NCBI GenBank assembly: GCA_013036095.1
Contig: JAAXCW010000001.1
Coordinates: forward strand, 310,001-374,000
From: Vulcanimicrobiota bacterium
GTDB lineage: Bacteria > Vulcanimicrobiota > Vulcanimicrobiia > Vulcanimicrobiales > Vulcanimicrobiaceae
Direction: 5' to 3'
DNA: 64,000 nt
The notes beneath the pieces were generated by a model. The model was given only the letters and a program-made list of their open reading frames with translations, was not told where the DNA came from and made no database searches. How positions within the stretch are numbered: the stretch's first letter is position 1; every line of letters begins with the position of its first letter. Of the stretch, positions 35,199 through 44,191 are shown piece by piece. The position numbers and the translations under genes are program-made.

Positions 35199-36076
35199 TA
35201 CACGTCGACTTGACGCGCGCGCAGCGCGTTCCGAAACCGGACTGGCTGAAAGTGAAATTGCCGCACGGCGACGATTACGAGCGCGTGAAGCGCGAAGTGA
35301 CGGGCCTGCGTTTGAATACGGTCTGCCAAGAAGCGATGTGCCCGAACCTCGCCGAGTGCTGGGGCGCCGGGACGGCGACGATCATGATTCTCGGCGACAC
35401 GTGTACGCGCGGCTGCCGCTTCTGCAGCGTAAAAACCGGGAACCCGAAGGGCGTCGTTGACTGGATGGAACCGGTGCGCGTGGCCGAAGCGGTGCGCGAC
35501 CTCGGCTGGAAATATCTGGTGCTGACGGCCGTCGACCGCGACGACCTGGCTGACGGCGGCGCGCTCATCTTCGCAAACACGGTGCGCGAAATTCACGCGC
35601 GCGTTCCCGGCTCGCGCGTAGAAATCCTAAGCGGCGACTATCGCGGCGACTTGAACGCGCTCGATATCGTACTCGACGCGAGACCCGACGTCTTCGCGCA
35701 CAACCTCGAAACGGTACGGCGCCTCACGCCGCGCGTCCGTGATAAGCGCGCAAAATACGAACAGTCGCTCAGTATTCTAGATCACGCTAAGAAACGCGCG
35801 CCCGAACGTTACACGAAAACGTCGATCATGCTCGGTTTGGGCGAGACCGACGAAGAGATCGAACAGGTGATGGACGACGCGCGTTCCGCCGGCGTCGACA
35901 TCTTTACGATGGGCCAGTACCTGCAGCCGACGAAAAAACATCTGTCGGTCGAAACGTTCATCCATCCGCAGAAATTCGCGCAACTCGGCGAGCTCGCTCG
36001 AACCAAAGGTTTTCATCAAGTTGTTTCGAGCCCGCTTTCGCGCAGTTCATATTACGCCGAACAGGCCTTTGCCTAG
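35195..36076 (+). CDS. lipA: Lipoyl synthase LipA
   Basis: 293 residues from the ATG at 35195. Auxiliary Fe-S cysteines CQEAMCPNLAEC (44, 49, 55), radical SAM motif CTRGCRFC (70, 74, 77) and the C-terminal RSSY motif with the Ser cluster ligand (SSPLSRSSYYA) are all intact. LipA inserts two sulfurs into octanoyl groups placed by LipB. It is coupled to lipB by an ATGA overlap that depends on the repeat-extended lipB frame. Confidence 0.96.
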   Translation: MIHVDLTRAQRVPKPDWLKVKLPHGDDYERVKREVTGLRLNTVCQEAMCPNLAECWGAGTATIMILGDTCTRGCRFCSVKTGNPKGVVDWMEPVRVAEAVRDLGWKYLVLTAVDRDDLADGGALIFANTVREIHARVPGSRVEILSGDYRGDLNALDIVLDARPDVFAHNLETVRRLTPRVRDKRAKYEQSLSILDHAKKRAPERYTKTSIMLGLGETDEEIEQVMDDARSAGVDIFTMGQYLQPTKKHLSVETFIHPQKFAQLGELARTKGFHQVVSSPLSRSSYYAEQAFA

Positions 36077-36085
36077 CGGATAATA

Positions 36086-39000
36086 GTGACTCCGTTCTTT
36101 TTGCGACGACCGATCCTCGCGGCCGTCTGTTCGCTCGTTCTTGTCATTGCGGGACTTATCGTCATCCCGACTTTACCGATCGCGCAATACCCGCAGATCG
36201 CTCCGCCCGTGGTCAGCATCAGCGCCAACTTCACCGGCGCGAACGCGCAGGCAGTGGAATCCGCGGTCACTACGCCGCTGGAACAAGCCGTCAACGGCGT
36301 GGAGGGCCTGCGTTACGTTACGTCCACGAGTTCCGACAACGGCACGAGCTCGATTACGTGTACCTTTAACCTGGGCACGAATTTGGATACGGCGGCGAGT
36401 GACGTTCAGAACGCCGTGCAGTCCGCTCTCGGGCGCCTGCCCAATGAGGTCAAGCAAACCGGCGTCACGGTCTCGAAAAACTCCGGGACCTTCGCTATGG
36501 CGCTTGCGTTGCGTTCGACCAACAAACAATACAATCAACTCTTCTTGAGCAACTATGCGGAGCTCAACGTCGTCAACTCGCTCAAGCGCGTCGCCGGCGT
36601 CAGCAACGTGATCATCTTCGGGCAGCGGCGCTATGCGATGCGCGTATGGGTCAATCCCCAGCAACTGCAAGCGCGCGGCCTCGCCATCTCCGACGTCATC
36701 GGCGCGCTGCAAGAGCAGAACGTCGAAGTTGCCGCGGGCAGCATCGGCAGCGCGCCGGAGCGGTCCAATCAGCCGTTCACCATTAGCGTTCACGCCGAGG
36801 GACGCTTGAGCACGCCCGCGCAATTCCGCAACATCATCGTGCGGGCCGATCCGAGCGGCGGCTTCACGCGGCTCGGCGACGTGGCGCAGATCGAGATCGG
36901 CGCCGAGGATTACTCCAGCGTCATCGCCTTTGACGGAAACAAAAACGTCGTCGGGATGGGCGTGCTGCAACTGCCGACCGCGAATGCGCTGCAAGTCTCG
37001 CAAGGCGTGCGCGCGCAACTCGCGCAGCTCCAAAAATCTTTCCCGCCCGGCGTGACCTGGGAGATGGCGTTCGACAGTTCCGAATTCGTCAACGAATCGA
37101 TCCGCGAAGTTATCTGGACGCTGCTGCTCTCGATCTTCCTGGTTATCGCAGTCATCTATCTCTTCTTACAGGATCCCCGCTCCACGGTCATACCGGCCGT
37201 CACGCTTCCGATCTCGCTCATCGGCACCTTCTTCGTGATGAAACTCTTCGGCTTCACGATCAACACGATCACGCTCTTCGGCCTGACGCTCGCGACGGGG
37301 TTGGTGGTTGACGACGCGATCGTCGTCATCGAAAACATCGCGCGCTTCATTCAAGAGAAGGGCATGACGGGCAACGAGGGCGCCGCCGCGGCCATGCGCG
37401 AGGTTCAGGGTGCCGTCGTAGCGTCGTCGCTCGTCTTGCTGGCGGTTTTTGTGCCGGTTGCATTCTTTCCGGGAACGACCGGACAACTGTACCGCCAATT
37501 CGCCATGACGATTGCGGCCTCGATCACGATCTCGCTCTTTGCCTCGCTTACGCTGACGCCGGTTATGTCGGCGCGCATGCTGCGCAAGGATTACCACTCG
37601 AATTTTCCGCTCTTCGTGATCTTCAACCGCGGCCTGGCCGCCTTCCGCGGCTGGTATCGCGACACGCTGCCGAAGATGATGCGCGCGCGGTACCTGGTCG
37701 CCGGTCTTTTTCTGGGCGCGCTATTCGCAACGTTCTTTCTCTTCCGCACCGCGCCGACGGCGTTTATTCCGGATGAGGATCAGGGGTTCTTCGTCGTAAC
37801 GATCCAAGCCCCGGAAGGTTCGTCGCTCTCACACGAGTTGAGCGTCGCAAAACGCGTCGAGGCGATTCTCAAGCAGCAGCCCGAGATCGTTCACGTCTTC
37901 GACGTCTCCGGTTTCAGTTTTACCGGAAGCGGACCCAATCGCGGCATCCTGTTCGCGCGCCTCTCGCCCTGGTCGCAGCGGCGCGGCGGGCAGCACTCGC
38001 TGCCGGCGCTTCTGCAGCGCATTCAAATGCAATTCTTCGGCATTCCCGACGCGCAGGTCTTCGCGTTCAACCTTCCGGCTATTCAAGGTGTCGGCAATTT
38101 CGGCGGCTTCCAATTCGAACTCGAAGATCGCGGCAACGTCGGGCTTCCCGCCCTGATGGGAACCGCGTTCGGTTACATGGGACTCGGGAACAGAAACCCG
38201 GATCTGCTCAACGTCTTCACCACGTTCCGCATCAATTCGCCCCAGATGCAGATCCACGTCGATCGCGAGAAGGCCAAATCGATCGGCGTCTCGCTGACCG
38301 ATGTCTTCAACACGATGCAGACCGACCTGGGCTCGTTCTACGTCAACGATTTCGATTATCTCAACCGCTCGTATCGCGTGATGGTGCAGGCTCAGGAGCC
38401 ATACCGCAGCAGCATGCAATCGCTGCAATACTTGTACGTGCGATCGAAGTCGGGCGGCATGGTCCCGCTTGGCGGCATCGCTTCGACCAAACTTGGGCTC
38501 TCCTCACCGATCATCAACCACTATAATCTCTACCGCTCGATCGAGATCAACGGATCGGCTGCGGCAGGCAAAGGTTCGGGACAAGCGATCGCCGCGATGG
38601 AGAAACTCGCCGCGCAGATCGATCCGCCCGGCGTGAGCTACGAGTGGTCGGGCATTTCGCGCGAAGAGATCGAGGGCGGCGTGCTTTCCGCGCTAATCTT
38701 CGGTGTCGGCATCGTCTTCGTTTTCCTCGTGCTGGCTGCGCAATATGAAAGCTTCGTCGATCCGTTTATCGTGCTGCTCGCGGTCCCGGTCGCCATTCTC
38801 GGCGCGCTCGTCTTCCTGGATGTCCGTCACATCGCAAGCGACGCGTACGCGCAGGTCGGCTTCGTCATGCTGATCGGGCTTGCCAGTAAGAGCGCAATTC
38901 TTATCGTGGAATTTGCCAACCAGCAGCTGGCGCACGGCGCCGATCTCGTAACCGCGGCGTCCCGCGCTGCCCAGACGCGGCTACGGCCTATTTTGATGAC

Positions 39001-39208
39001 GTCGCTTGCCTTTATCATCGCCGTCACGCCGCTGGTCTTTGCGAGCGGTGCCGGAAGCGCGGCGCGCCATTCGCTCGGCACGGCCGTTTTCGGCGGCATG
39101 GTTGTTTCCACGATCCTAAACTTAGCAATCACGCCCGTGCTTTACGTCATCGTGAAATCATGGGCTCTGCGGCGCAAGCCAGAAGGCGAACCCCCAGTTC
39201 CCGCCTAA
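36086..39208 (+). CDS. RND multidrug efflux pump (AcrB/HAE1 type)
   Basis: 1040 residues starting with GTG 36086. First helix RRPILAAVCSLVLVIAGLIV, then PIAQYPQIAPPVVSISANFT, periplasmic pore domain, helices 2-6 with LATGLVVDDAIVVIENIARF (proton-relay Asp pair), second periplasmic domain and helices 7-12. It is the typical HAE1 drug or solvent pump, proton driven, in the inner membrane. No adaptor gene adjoins it. It starts 9 nt after lipA. The MacA-like adaptor and TolC near the window start, or genes elsewhere, might supply the missing parts. Confidence 0.95.
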   Translation: MTPFFLRRPILAAVCSLVLVIAGLIVIPTLPIAQYPQIAPPVVSISANFTGANAQAVESAVTTPLEQAVNGVEGLRYVTSTSSDNGTSSITCTFNLGTNLDTAASDVQNAVQSALGRLPNEVKQTGVTVSKNSGTFAMALALRSTNKQYNQLFLSNYAELNVVNSLKRVAGVSNVIIFGQRRYAMRVWVNPQQLQARGLAISDVIGALQEQNVEVAAGSIGSAPERSNQPFTISVHAEGRLSTPAQFRNIIVRADPSGGFTRLGDVAQIEIGAEDYSSVIAFDGNKNVVGMGVLQLPTANALQVSQGVRAQLAQLQKSFPPGVTWEMAFDSSEFVNESIREVIWTLLLSIFLVIAVIYLFLQDPRSTVIPAVTLPISLIGTFFVMKLFGFTINTITLFGLTLATGLVVDDAIVVIENIARFIQEKGMTGNEGAAAAMREVQGAVVASSLVLLAVFVPVAFFPGTTGQLYRQFAMTIAASITISLFASLTLTPVMSARMLRKDYHSNFPLFVIFNRGLAAFRGWYRDTLPKMMRARYLVAGLFLGALFATFFLFRTAPTAFIPDEDQGFFVVTIQAPEGSSLSHELSVAKRVEAILKQQPEIVHVFDVSGFSFTGSGPNRGILFARLSPWSQRRGGQHSLPALLQRIQMQFFGIPDAQVFAFNLPAIQGVGNFGGFQFELEDRGNVGLPALMGTAFGYMGLGNRNPDLLNVFTTFRINSPQMQIHVDREKAKSIGVSLTDVFNTMQTDLGSFYVNDFDYLNRSYRVMVQAQEPYRSSMQSLQYLYVRSKSGGMVPLGGIASTKLGLSSPIINHYNLYRSIEINGSAAAGKGSGQAIAAMEKLAAQIDPPGVSYEWSGISREEIEGGVLSALIFGVGIVFVFLVLAAQYESFVDPFIVLLAVPVAILGALVFLDVRHIASDAYAQVGFVMLIGLASKSAILIVEFANQQLAHGADLVTAASRAAQTRLRPILMTSLAFIIAVTPLVFASGAGSAARHSLGTAVFGGMVVSTILNLAITPVLYVIVKSWALRRKPEGEPPVPA

Positions 39209-39245
39209 CCCCGAATTCTCACCGCTGGAGCTGGAGATCGATTTG

Positions 39246-40460
39246 ATGCTTCGTTCTTTTTTTCGTGCAGGCACACTCTGTGTGATTTCGGGCACTCTTG
39301 CGGCCGCGCCGGCGCTGGCCGACGTGACCGGACCTTACGGCACGGTCGTCCGCGGCGCGAACACCGCGATCAAAAACGCGATGAACGCTCAATCGGCCAA
39401 AAAGAATACGCAGGGGTTGCAGCCGGGCACAGTCGCGCAAGTCCCGCCCGTCGGTCAGGTTCCCGTCGGAGGCAAGGCTGAGATCGGGCTGCCGACCGGC
39501 TTCACTTACACGGTCGATTTTTCGTTCGCGCGTCCGTACGGCAACGTCGGCAGCTTTGGAAATAAATGGATGCAGGGCGGCACCGACGTCGTCGCCGGCT
39601 ACGGCTTCAGTCCGAAGATGAGCGTCATCGCAAACTATTACGAGCTGCAGCACTATCCGGTCGGCTTCAATAGCGGCCAGGTTCCGTTTTTTCTTCCGAA
39701 CGGTTTCCCGCCGATTCCGGGCGTCAACCCGAGTTGCGTCGATTTGAGCGGTGCGACGTCGAGCACATGCACCGGCATCAGCTCGCCCGTTGACGTCACG
39801 ACCAAAGATAAATTCTTCCTCGGTCTTTGGGAGAACCTGATCAACGTCGGAAAATTCCGCGGGCGGTCAATTCCGATCGTCGTCACTCCAACGTATGTTT
39901 CGCGCTGGTCGCAGGTCAATGCATCGGGCGGTAATGGCGACGTCGTCCCGTTCGTCGATCTCAACGGTATTCCGCACTTCGGCATCAGCACGCGCACGAC
40001 GCAAGTCTACTCGCTGGCAGTAACGATTCCGTTCTTAAAGACGCCGAAAATGTTCGGCACGTTTACGGTGGCGCCGTCGTGGCTCGTGCATACGGCCGGA
40101 CTCAACCAAGTCAACCACGCGCAGCTCTATCAAATTCTTTACCTCGAGTACAACCCGACGCCCAGCACCAAAATTTTTCTCGAACCGCAGAGTTCGCGCG
40201 ATTACCTGCCGGCCGATCCGTACGCGCAGCATGTGGCCGCTTACTTTGCCGGGATTGCGCAGCGCCTTGGGCCAACGGCGTTCGTGCAGTTGGTCCTCAA
40301 TAGCGGCGGTCCGACAAACTACTCGCCCTACGGTATCAAGCAACTCAACTGCCTGCAATTGCCATGCTCGGCCAATACGCTTCCGATGGTCGGAGGGCTG
40401 AAGGCCACGCAACTGCAGATTCAAATCGGTATCGGTTCGCCCAGCGTTATTCAGTTTTAA
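39246..40460 (+). CDS. Probable outer membrane beta-barrel protein, unknown family
   Basis: 404 residues from ATG 39246. The signal peptide ends near APALA|DVTGPYG. The mature protein alternates short aromatic strands (YTVDFSFARPYGNVG, MSVIANYYELQHYP, IFLEPQSSRDYLP) with loops, and ends in Phe (SPSVIQF), as do many BamA-folded barrels. Two Cys pairs (CVDLSGATSSTC and CLQLPC) may form loop disulfides. Located between the RND pump and a GDSL lipoprotein; it is not a TolC homologue by sequence pattern. Function unknown. Confidence 0.7.
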   Translation: MLRSFFRAGTLCVISGTLAAAPALADVTGPYGTVVRGANTAIKNAMNAQSAKKNTQGLQPGTVAQVPPVGQVPVGGKAEIGLPTGFTYTVDFSFARPYGNVGSFGNKWMQGGTDVVAGYGFSPKMSVIANYYELQHYPVGFNSGQVPFFLPNGFPPIPGVNPSCVDLSGATSSTCTGISSPVDVTTKDKFFLGLWENLINVGKFRGRSIPIVVTPTYVSRWSQVNASGGNGDVVPFVDLNGIPHFGISTRTTQVYSLAVTIPFLKTPKMFGTFTVAPSWLVHTAGLNQVNHAQLYQILYLEYNPTPSTKIFLEPQSSRDYLPADPYAQHVAAYFAGIAQRLGPTAFVQLVLNSGGPTNYSPYGIKQLNCLQLPCSANTLPMVGGLKATQLQIQIGIGSPSVIQF

Positions 40461-40477
40461 TTACGGGGATGAGCAAC

Positions 40478-42043
40478 ATGCATACGACTATCCAACGCGC
40501 TGCGGCGGCGCTCACACTCATCGCTCTGGCGGCTTGCAGCGGAGGCGTCGGCAGTAACGGCAGCGTGCCGATAGCACCTGTGTTGCCGGCGGGCGGCGGC
40601 CTGACGCAACAGAATTTAGTCGGCGTCGGCGACAGCCTGACGTTCGGCGAACAATCCAGCGGACAACTGGGCGATCCTACGGCAACGGCGCCGGGAATCT
40701 CCGCACTTCCGGGTGCAGCGGTACCGCCGACGCAAGAGAACGGCTTCTGGTCGCTGCTCTATCAGCAATACTCGGGAAAAAATCCGGCGACGACCGGCGT
40801 GCTGCCGCTGATCGCTAAGCCGGGCCTAGGCGGACAACTCGTCGTCTCGACGTTGAACGCAGGTTTTGCCGCGACGCACTTGAGTTGCGACGCGTTCAAC
40901 GCGCAAGCATATTCACTAGCGACTTGGCAGTTCACGCGTTTGGCGCCGGCCGCACCGATCGCCAACCTGGGCATTCCCGGTGCGACGATGCACGAAGCGG
41001 TTGCGATGAACGCGCCGATCACCGGCGCGCCGCCGGGACCGGTCGGCTGCACATGCACCAGCAGCTGTCCTGCGTATGTCACGCTTCCGGGCGACGCGAG
41101 TTCGGGCGGTCTGCAATCGCTCATCCAAGACGAAAGCAAACTCTTCTATCCGGTGCTCGGCCAATTCGCGGCGACGCTGCCGAACCCGACGATGCTCAAT
41201 GCGGCCGTTTCGCTCAAGCCGAAGGTCACGACGGTTTGGCTCGGCGCGAACGACTTGCTGAAGTTCATCTTCTCGCATGGGAATTCGCCGGCAACCGATT
41301 CACCGACGCAACTAGCAACGGACCTCACGCAAATCATCACGTCGCTTCAGGCGAGCGGTTCGCAAGTCGTCGTCGGCGATCTGCCGGACATTCTCGGTAA
41401 TCCCGGGACCGGGGAAATGCCCGTTCCTCAGTTTTTCCCGGCCGCGAAGATCTCGGCCGACTTGCAAAAACTCGGCGTGCCGGCCCCGGTTGCGGGAGCC
41501 GTGCAAGCGTACATCATTGCGAAGTACACCGGGGCGACCGGCTTTCTAACGGAGTCAGGCTTCTTTGGAGTGCTAGCGGAGCTCGGCTCTTCGTCGCCGA
41601 GCATTACGCCCAATCTCGATCCGAACGGCGCGGGCAGCGGCGACGGCGCGAATTATTTGGATGCGGCCTTTTCCGCGCAGGTTATCGGCCTGAATGCCGC
41701 CTACAATTCGGCGATCGATTCGACCGTCACCGCGACCGGCGTCGCGCTCGCGCCAATTACGGCGAACTTCAGGGCGTTGGCTGCCACCGGGCTCACACTT
41801 GCACCGGGCGTTACGCTGACGATGCAATTCGGTGGCGGCATTCTGAGCTACGACGGCTTGCATCCATCGAATACCGGCTACGCGGTGATTGCCAACGTCT
41901 TCATCGGCGCACTCGACACGAAGTACAATCTCGGGATAGCGCCGCTGTCGAATGCGCAAATCGGTGCGATCGCGCAAACGGACACGTACAATCCGTACGT
42001 CATCCGGGCGATCAATCCGGCTTGGCCGTATCCGCTGCCCTAG
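40478..42043 (+). CDS. GDSL/SGNH-family lipoprotein esterase
   Basis: 521 residues from ATG 40478, preferred over ATG 40469 because GGGG lies at a proper distance. The lipoprotein signal ends LIALAACSGG (lipobox LAAC). SGNH blocks: GDS in LVGVGDSLTFGEQ, Asn in VWLGANDLLKFI, Asp/His in YDGLHPSNTGYAV. So it should be a lipase or acyl-esterase held in a membrane. A Cys-rich patch (CTCTSSC) lies near residue 190. It starts 17 nt after the barrel-like gene, so the pair may act together at the cell surface. Confidence 0.85.
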   Translation: MHTTIQRAAAALTLIALAACSGGVGSNGSVPIAPVLPAGGGLTQQNLVGVGDSLTFGEQSSGQLGDPTATAPGISALPGAAVPPTQENGFWSLLYQQYSGKNPATTGVLPLIAKPGLGGQLVVSTLNAGFAATHLSCDAFNAQAYSLATWQFTRLAPAAPIANLGIPGATMHEAVAMNAPITGAPPGPVGCTCTSSCPAYVTLPGDASSGGLQSLIQDESKLFYPVLGQFAATLPNPTMLNAAVSLKPKVTTVWLGANDLLKFIFSHGNSPATDSPTQLATDLTQIITSLQASGSQVVVGDLPDILGNPGTGEMPVPQFFPAAKISADLQKLGVPAPVAGAVQAYIIAKYTGATGFLTESGFFGVLAELGSSSPSITPNLDPNGAGSGDGANYLDAAFSAQVIGLNAAYNSAIDSTVTATGVALAPITANFRALAATGLTLAPGVTLTMQFGGGILSYDGLHPSNTGYAVIANVFIGALDTKYNLGIAPLSNAQIGAIAQTDTYNPYVIRAINPAWPYPLP

Positions 42044-42046
42044 CCG

Positions 42047-42352
42047 ATGGCTAGCATAGACGAGGTAAAGAAGGCCGCGCCGGGTTCGCTCAAGCTCATC
42101 GACATTCGCAAGAAGCCCGATGAGCAGCAGATCCCAGGCTCTACGCGTGCGGACGGCGAGGAACTCGAAAACGCCGCCGATCTTCCGTTCTCCAAAGACG
42201 AGCACGTCGTGCTCTATTGCGGCAGCGGCAATTCATGTTCGCGCGTTGCCCAAACGCTCCGCGAAAAGGGCTACAACGCGGAAGCGCTTGACGGTGGCTA
42301 CGCAGCGTGGCAATCCGCCGGCCTTCCGACGGAGCGACGACGGGACGAATAA
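42047..42352 (+). CDS. Rhodanese-domain protein
   Basis: 101 residues, a single rhodanese domain with no signal peptide. Start region LKLIDIRKKPDEQQ, an IPGSTRADGEEL loop, active-site loop VVLYCGSGNSCSRVAQTL with the catalytic Cys in LYCGSG, and the end motif ALDGGYAAWQSAGLP. Such proteins carry persulfide sulfur. It starts 3 nt after the GDSL gene. A structured repeat begins 2 nt after its stop. Confidence 0.9.
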   Translation: MASIDEVKKAAPGSLKLIDIRKKPDEQQIPGSTRADGEELENAADLPFSKDEHVVLYCGSGNSCSRVAQTLREKGYNAEALDGGYAAWQSAGLPTERRRDE

Positions 42353-42354
42353 AG

Positions 42355-42423
42355 TGTCATGGTGAGCCGCGTTCGCCCTTGGGGCGAACGCGATGTCGAA
42401 CCACGGCCGAGCTTGACGAGGCC
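42355..42423 (+). repeat. Dispersed structured repeat, A-B form, after the rhodanese gene
   Basis: Module A: TGGT-GAG, a 10-bp perfect hairpin (CGCGTTCGCC with GGCGAACGCG), CGA-ACCA. Module B: GGCC-GAG, short loop, CGA-GGCC (42405-42423). It begins 2 nt after the rhodanese stop, the same position as the copy after lpd. Confidence 0.9.
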
Positions 42424-42499
42424 CGCAGGCCACTTACGAACCGATAATGCGCGCGAGCGTTCTGTCGAGGTTGTATCCCGATGCACTAGGAGATAAAAA
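42424..42499. other. Intergenic remainder before small secreted gene
   Basis: 76 bp after the repeat. AGGAGAT at about 42489-42495 is a good ribosome-binding site for the ATG at 42500. No promoter assigned. Confidence 0.3.
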
Positions 42500-42859
42500 A
42501 TGCGTCCGATAATAGGCACAATATTATTGATCGCCGCGTCTATGGGATCGGCTGGCGAGAACATGATGTTTGAAGCAAAGCCCGTTGCTGCGGCAGCGTT
42601 CGCGGGAGAGGTTTCAAACGCGATACGCGTCGCGAGCGAAGATTTTGTCGTCCGCTATTGCGCGCGAAACTTTGCCTGCTTAAAGCGTTACCGAGTAGCC
42701 TTCATCCATGGTCCCGTACAAGACAGAGTGTTTTTCTTCGCCGGGTACCGACCGCCTCGGACCAAAGCGGAGCTGCGAGCTTTCTTGTTAATAGGCCCTA
42801 ACGTAGATTACGCTGTGAGCAGCTCGGGTAACATTGTCGATCGGTACGCCGAACAGTAA
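42500..42859 (+). CDS. Small secreted hypothetical protein
   Basis: 119 residues with a strong SD (AGGAGAT, 5 nt before ATG). The signal peptide MRPIIGTILLIAASMGSAG is followed by a compact domain with two Cys nine residues apart or less (YCARNFACLKRY) that could form a disulfide, and an aromatic core (VAFIHGPVQDRVFFFAGY). No known family recognised. Alone between a repeat and a convergent gene. Codon use looks a little less GC-biased than its neighbours, which might mean recent acquisition, but this is only an impression. Confidence 0.65.
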   Translation: MRPIIGTILLIAASMGSAGENMMFEAKPVAAAAFAGEVSNAIRVASEDFVVRYCARNFACLKRYRVAFIHGPVQDRVFFFAGYRPPRTKAELRAFLLIGPNVDYAVSSSGNIVDRYAEQ

Positions 42860-42919
42860 CGCGCGCTCGGCCGTCGCCGGAAGTCGCGGACTTATTACCA
42901 GGGTTTTCCGTTCCGGATC

Positions 42920-44191
42920 CTAGGCGTAAACTCCGCGAAGCTTTAACGACTGCACGACGCGATCAATCGCCACCATATATGCCGCAGTGCGGTACGGAAT
43001 TTTATGACGCCTGCTCATTCCCCGTAGTTCGTGGAAATTCGTTATGAGCGTGTCTTCAAGCCGCTCGTTGACTTCGTTGAGCTTCCAGAAATAGCCCATC
43101 TTGTCTTGAACCCACTCGAAGTATGAAACGGTAACGCCGCCCGCGTTTGCCATAATGTCCGGAATAACCGTGATGCCACGCTGGTTCAAAATATGATCGG
43201 CATCCGGCGTCGTCGGGCCGTTCGCGCCCTCGACTACGAGCTTCGCCTTTATATTCGGCGCATTTTCCGACGTCAGCACTCGCTCCAAAGCGGCCGGCAC
43301 GAGCACATCGCACTCGCTTACCAAAAGCTCGCCATTGCTGATCTTATCGCCGCCGCGGAATGCCGCCAGATTGTGATCCTGCTCCGCCAACTCGATCGCC
43401 TTGTCGAGATCGATCCCCTTCGGATTGTAGTACGCGCCGGTGACGTCGGAAATGCCGACGATTTTGCAACCGCGCTGCGCGAACAAGCGCGCGGCCCACA
43501 TACCGACGTTACCGAACCCCTGTATGATGACTTTCGCCTGCGACGGCTTGAGCTTCATGTTCTCCATCTCGTCCATCGCAACAATCGTGACGCCGCGTCC
43601 GGTCGCCTCGACACGTCCCTTCGATCCGCCGATCGCCAGCGGCTTGCCCGTCACGACGCCCGGGACCGTTTGGCGCATGTGCATCGAGTACGTGTCCATG
43701 AACCATGCCATCGTCTTCGAATTGGTGCCGACATCGGGCGCGGGCACGTCTTTGTCGGGGCCGACCACTTCCACGAGCTCCGCCGCATACCGGCGCGTGA
43801 TGCGCTCGAGTTCGTTGTCGGAAAGTTTTGACGGATCGCACGTGACGCCGCCCTTGGCTCCGCCGAACGGCAGATCGACGACTGCGCACTTCCACGTCAT
43901 CCAAAATGCGAGCGCGGTCACTTCGTCGAGCGTCACGCCGGGATGGTAGCGAATGCCGCCCTTCACGGGTCCGCGCGCGAAATTGTACTGCACGCGGTAA
44001 CCGGTGTAGACTTCGAACTCGCCCGAATCGCGCTGGAACGGAATCGAAAAAATGATTTGGCGCGAAGGGTGGGTGAGAATCGCGCGCATAGAGCGCTCGA
44101 GTTGGAGCAGCTCGGCCGCTTCGTTGAAATACGCGATGCCGTCGCCGAAGACAGAAACATCGCGTGCGGTGGTGACTACTGGAGCGTTCAC
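42920..44191 (-). CDS. gdhA: Glutamate dehydrogenase (Glu/Leu/Phe/Val family)
   Basis: 423 residues, usual for the hexameric NAD(P) enzymes of about 420. GTG start at 44191. Substrate domain with VKGGIRYHPGVTLDEVTALA and the catalytic Lys in DLPFGGAKGGVTCDP, then a Rossmann domain with VIIQGFGNVGMWAARLFA, ANAGGVTVSYFEWVQ near the C-terminus. It interconverts glutamate and 2-oxoglutarate; other amino acid specificities cannot be excluded. Its GTG overlaps the YchF stop (GTGA). Confidence 0.93.
   Translation of the reverse strand: MNAPVVTTARDVSVFGDGIAYFNEAAELLQLERSMRAILTHPSRQIIFSIPFQRDSGEFEVYTGYRVQYNFARGPVKGGIRYHPGVTLDEVTALAFWMTWKCAVVDLPFGGAKGGVTCDPSKLSDNELERITRRYAAELVEVVGPDKDVPAPDVGTNSKTMAWFMDTYSMHMRQTVPGVVTGKPLAIGGSKGRVEATGRGVTIVAMDEMENMKLKPSQAKVIIQGFGNVGMWAARLFAQRGCKIVGISDVTGAYYNPKGIDLDKAIELAEQDHNLAAFRGGDKISNGELLVSECDVLVPAALERVLTSENAPNIKAKLVVEGANGPTTPDADHILNQRGITVIPDIMANAGGVTVSYFEWVQDKMGYFWKLNEVNERLEDTLITNFHELRGMSRRHKIPYRTAAYMVAIDRVVQSLKLRGVYA

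Noticed and set aside
23405-42423. Dispersed repeats as a CRISPR array or insertion sequences
   Set aside because: Copies are kilobases apart, in both orientations, with no spacers of regular length and no transposase frame.
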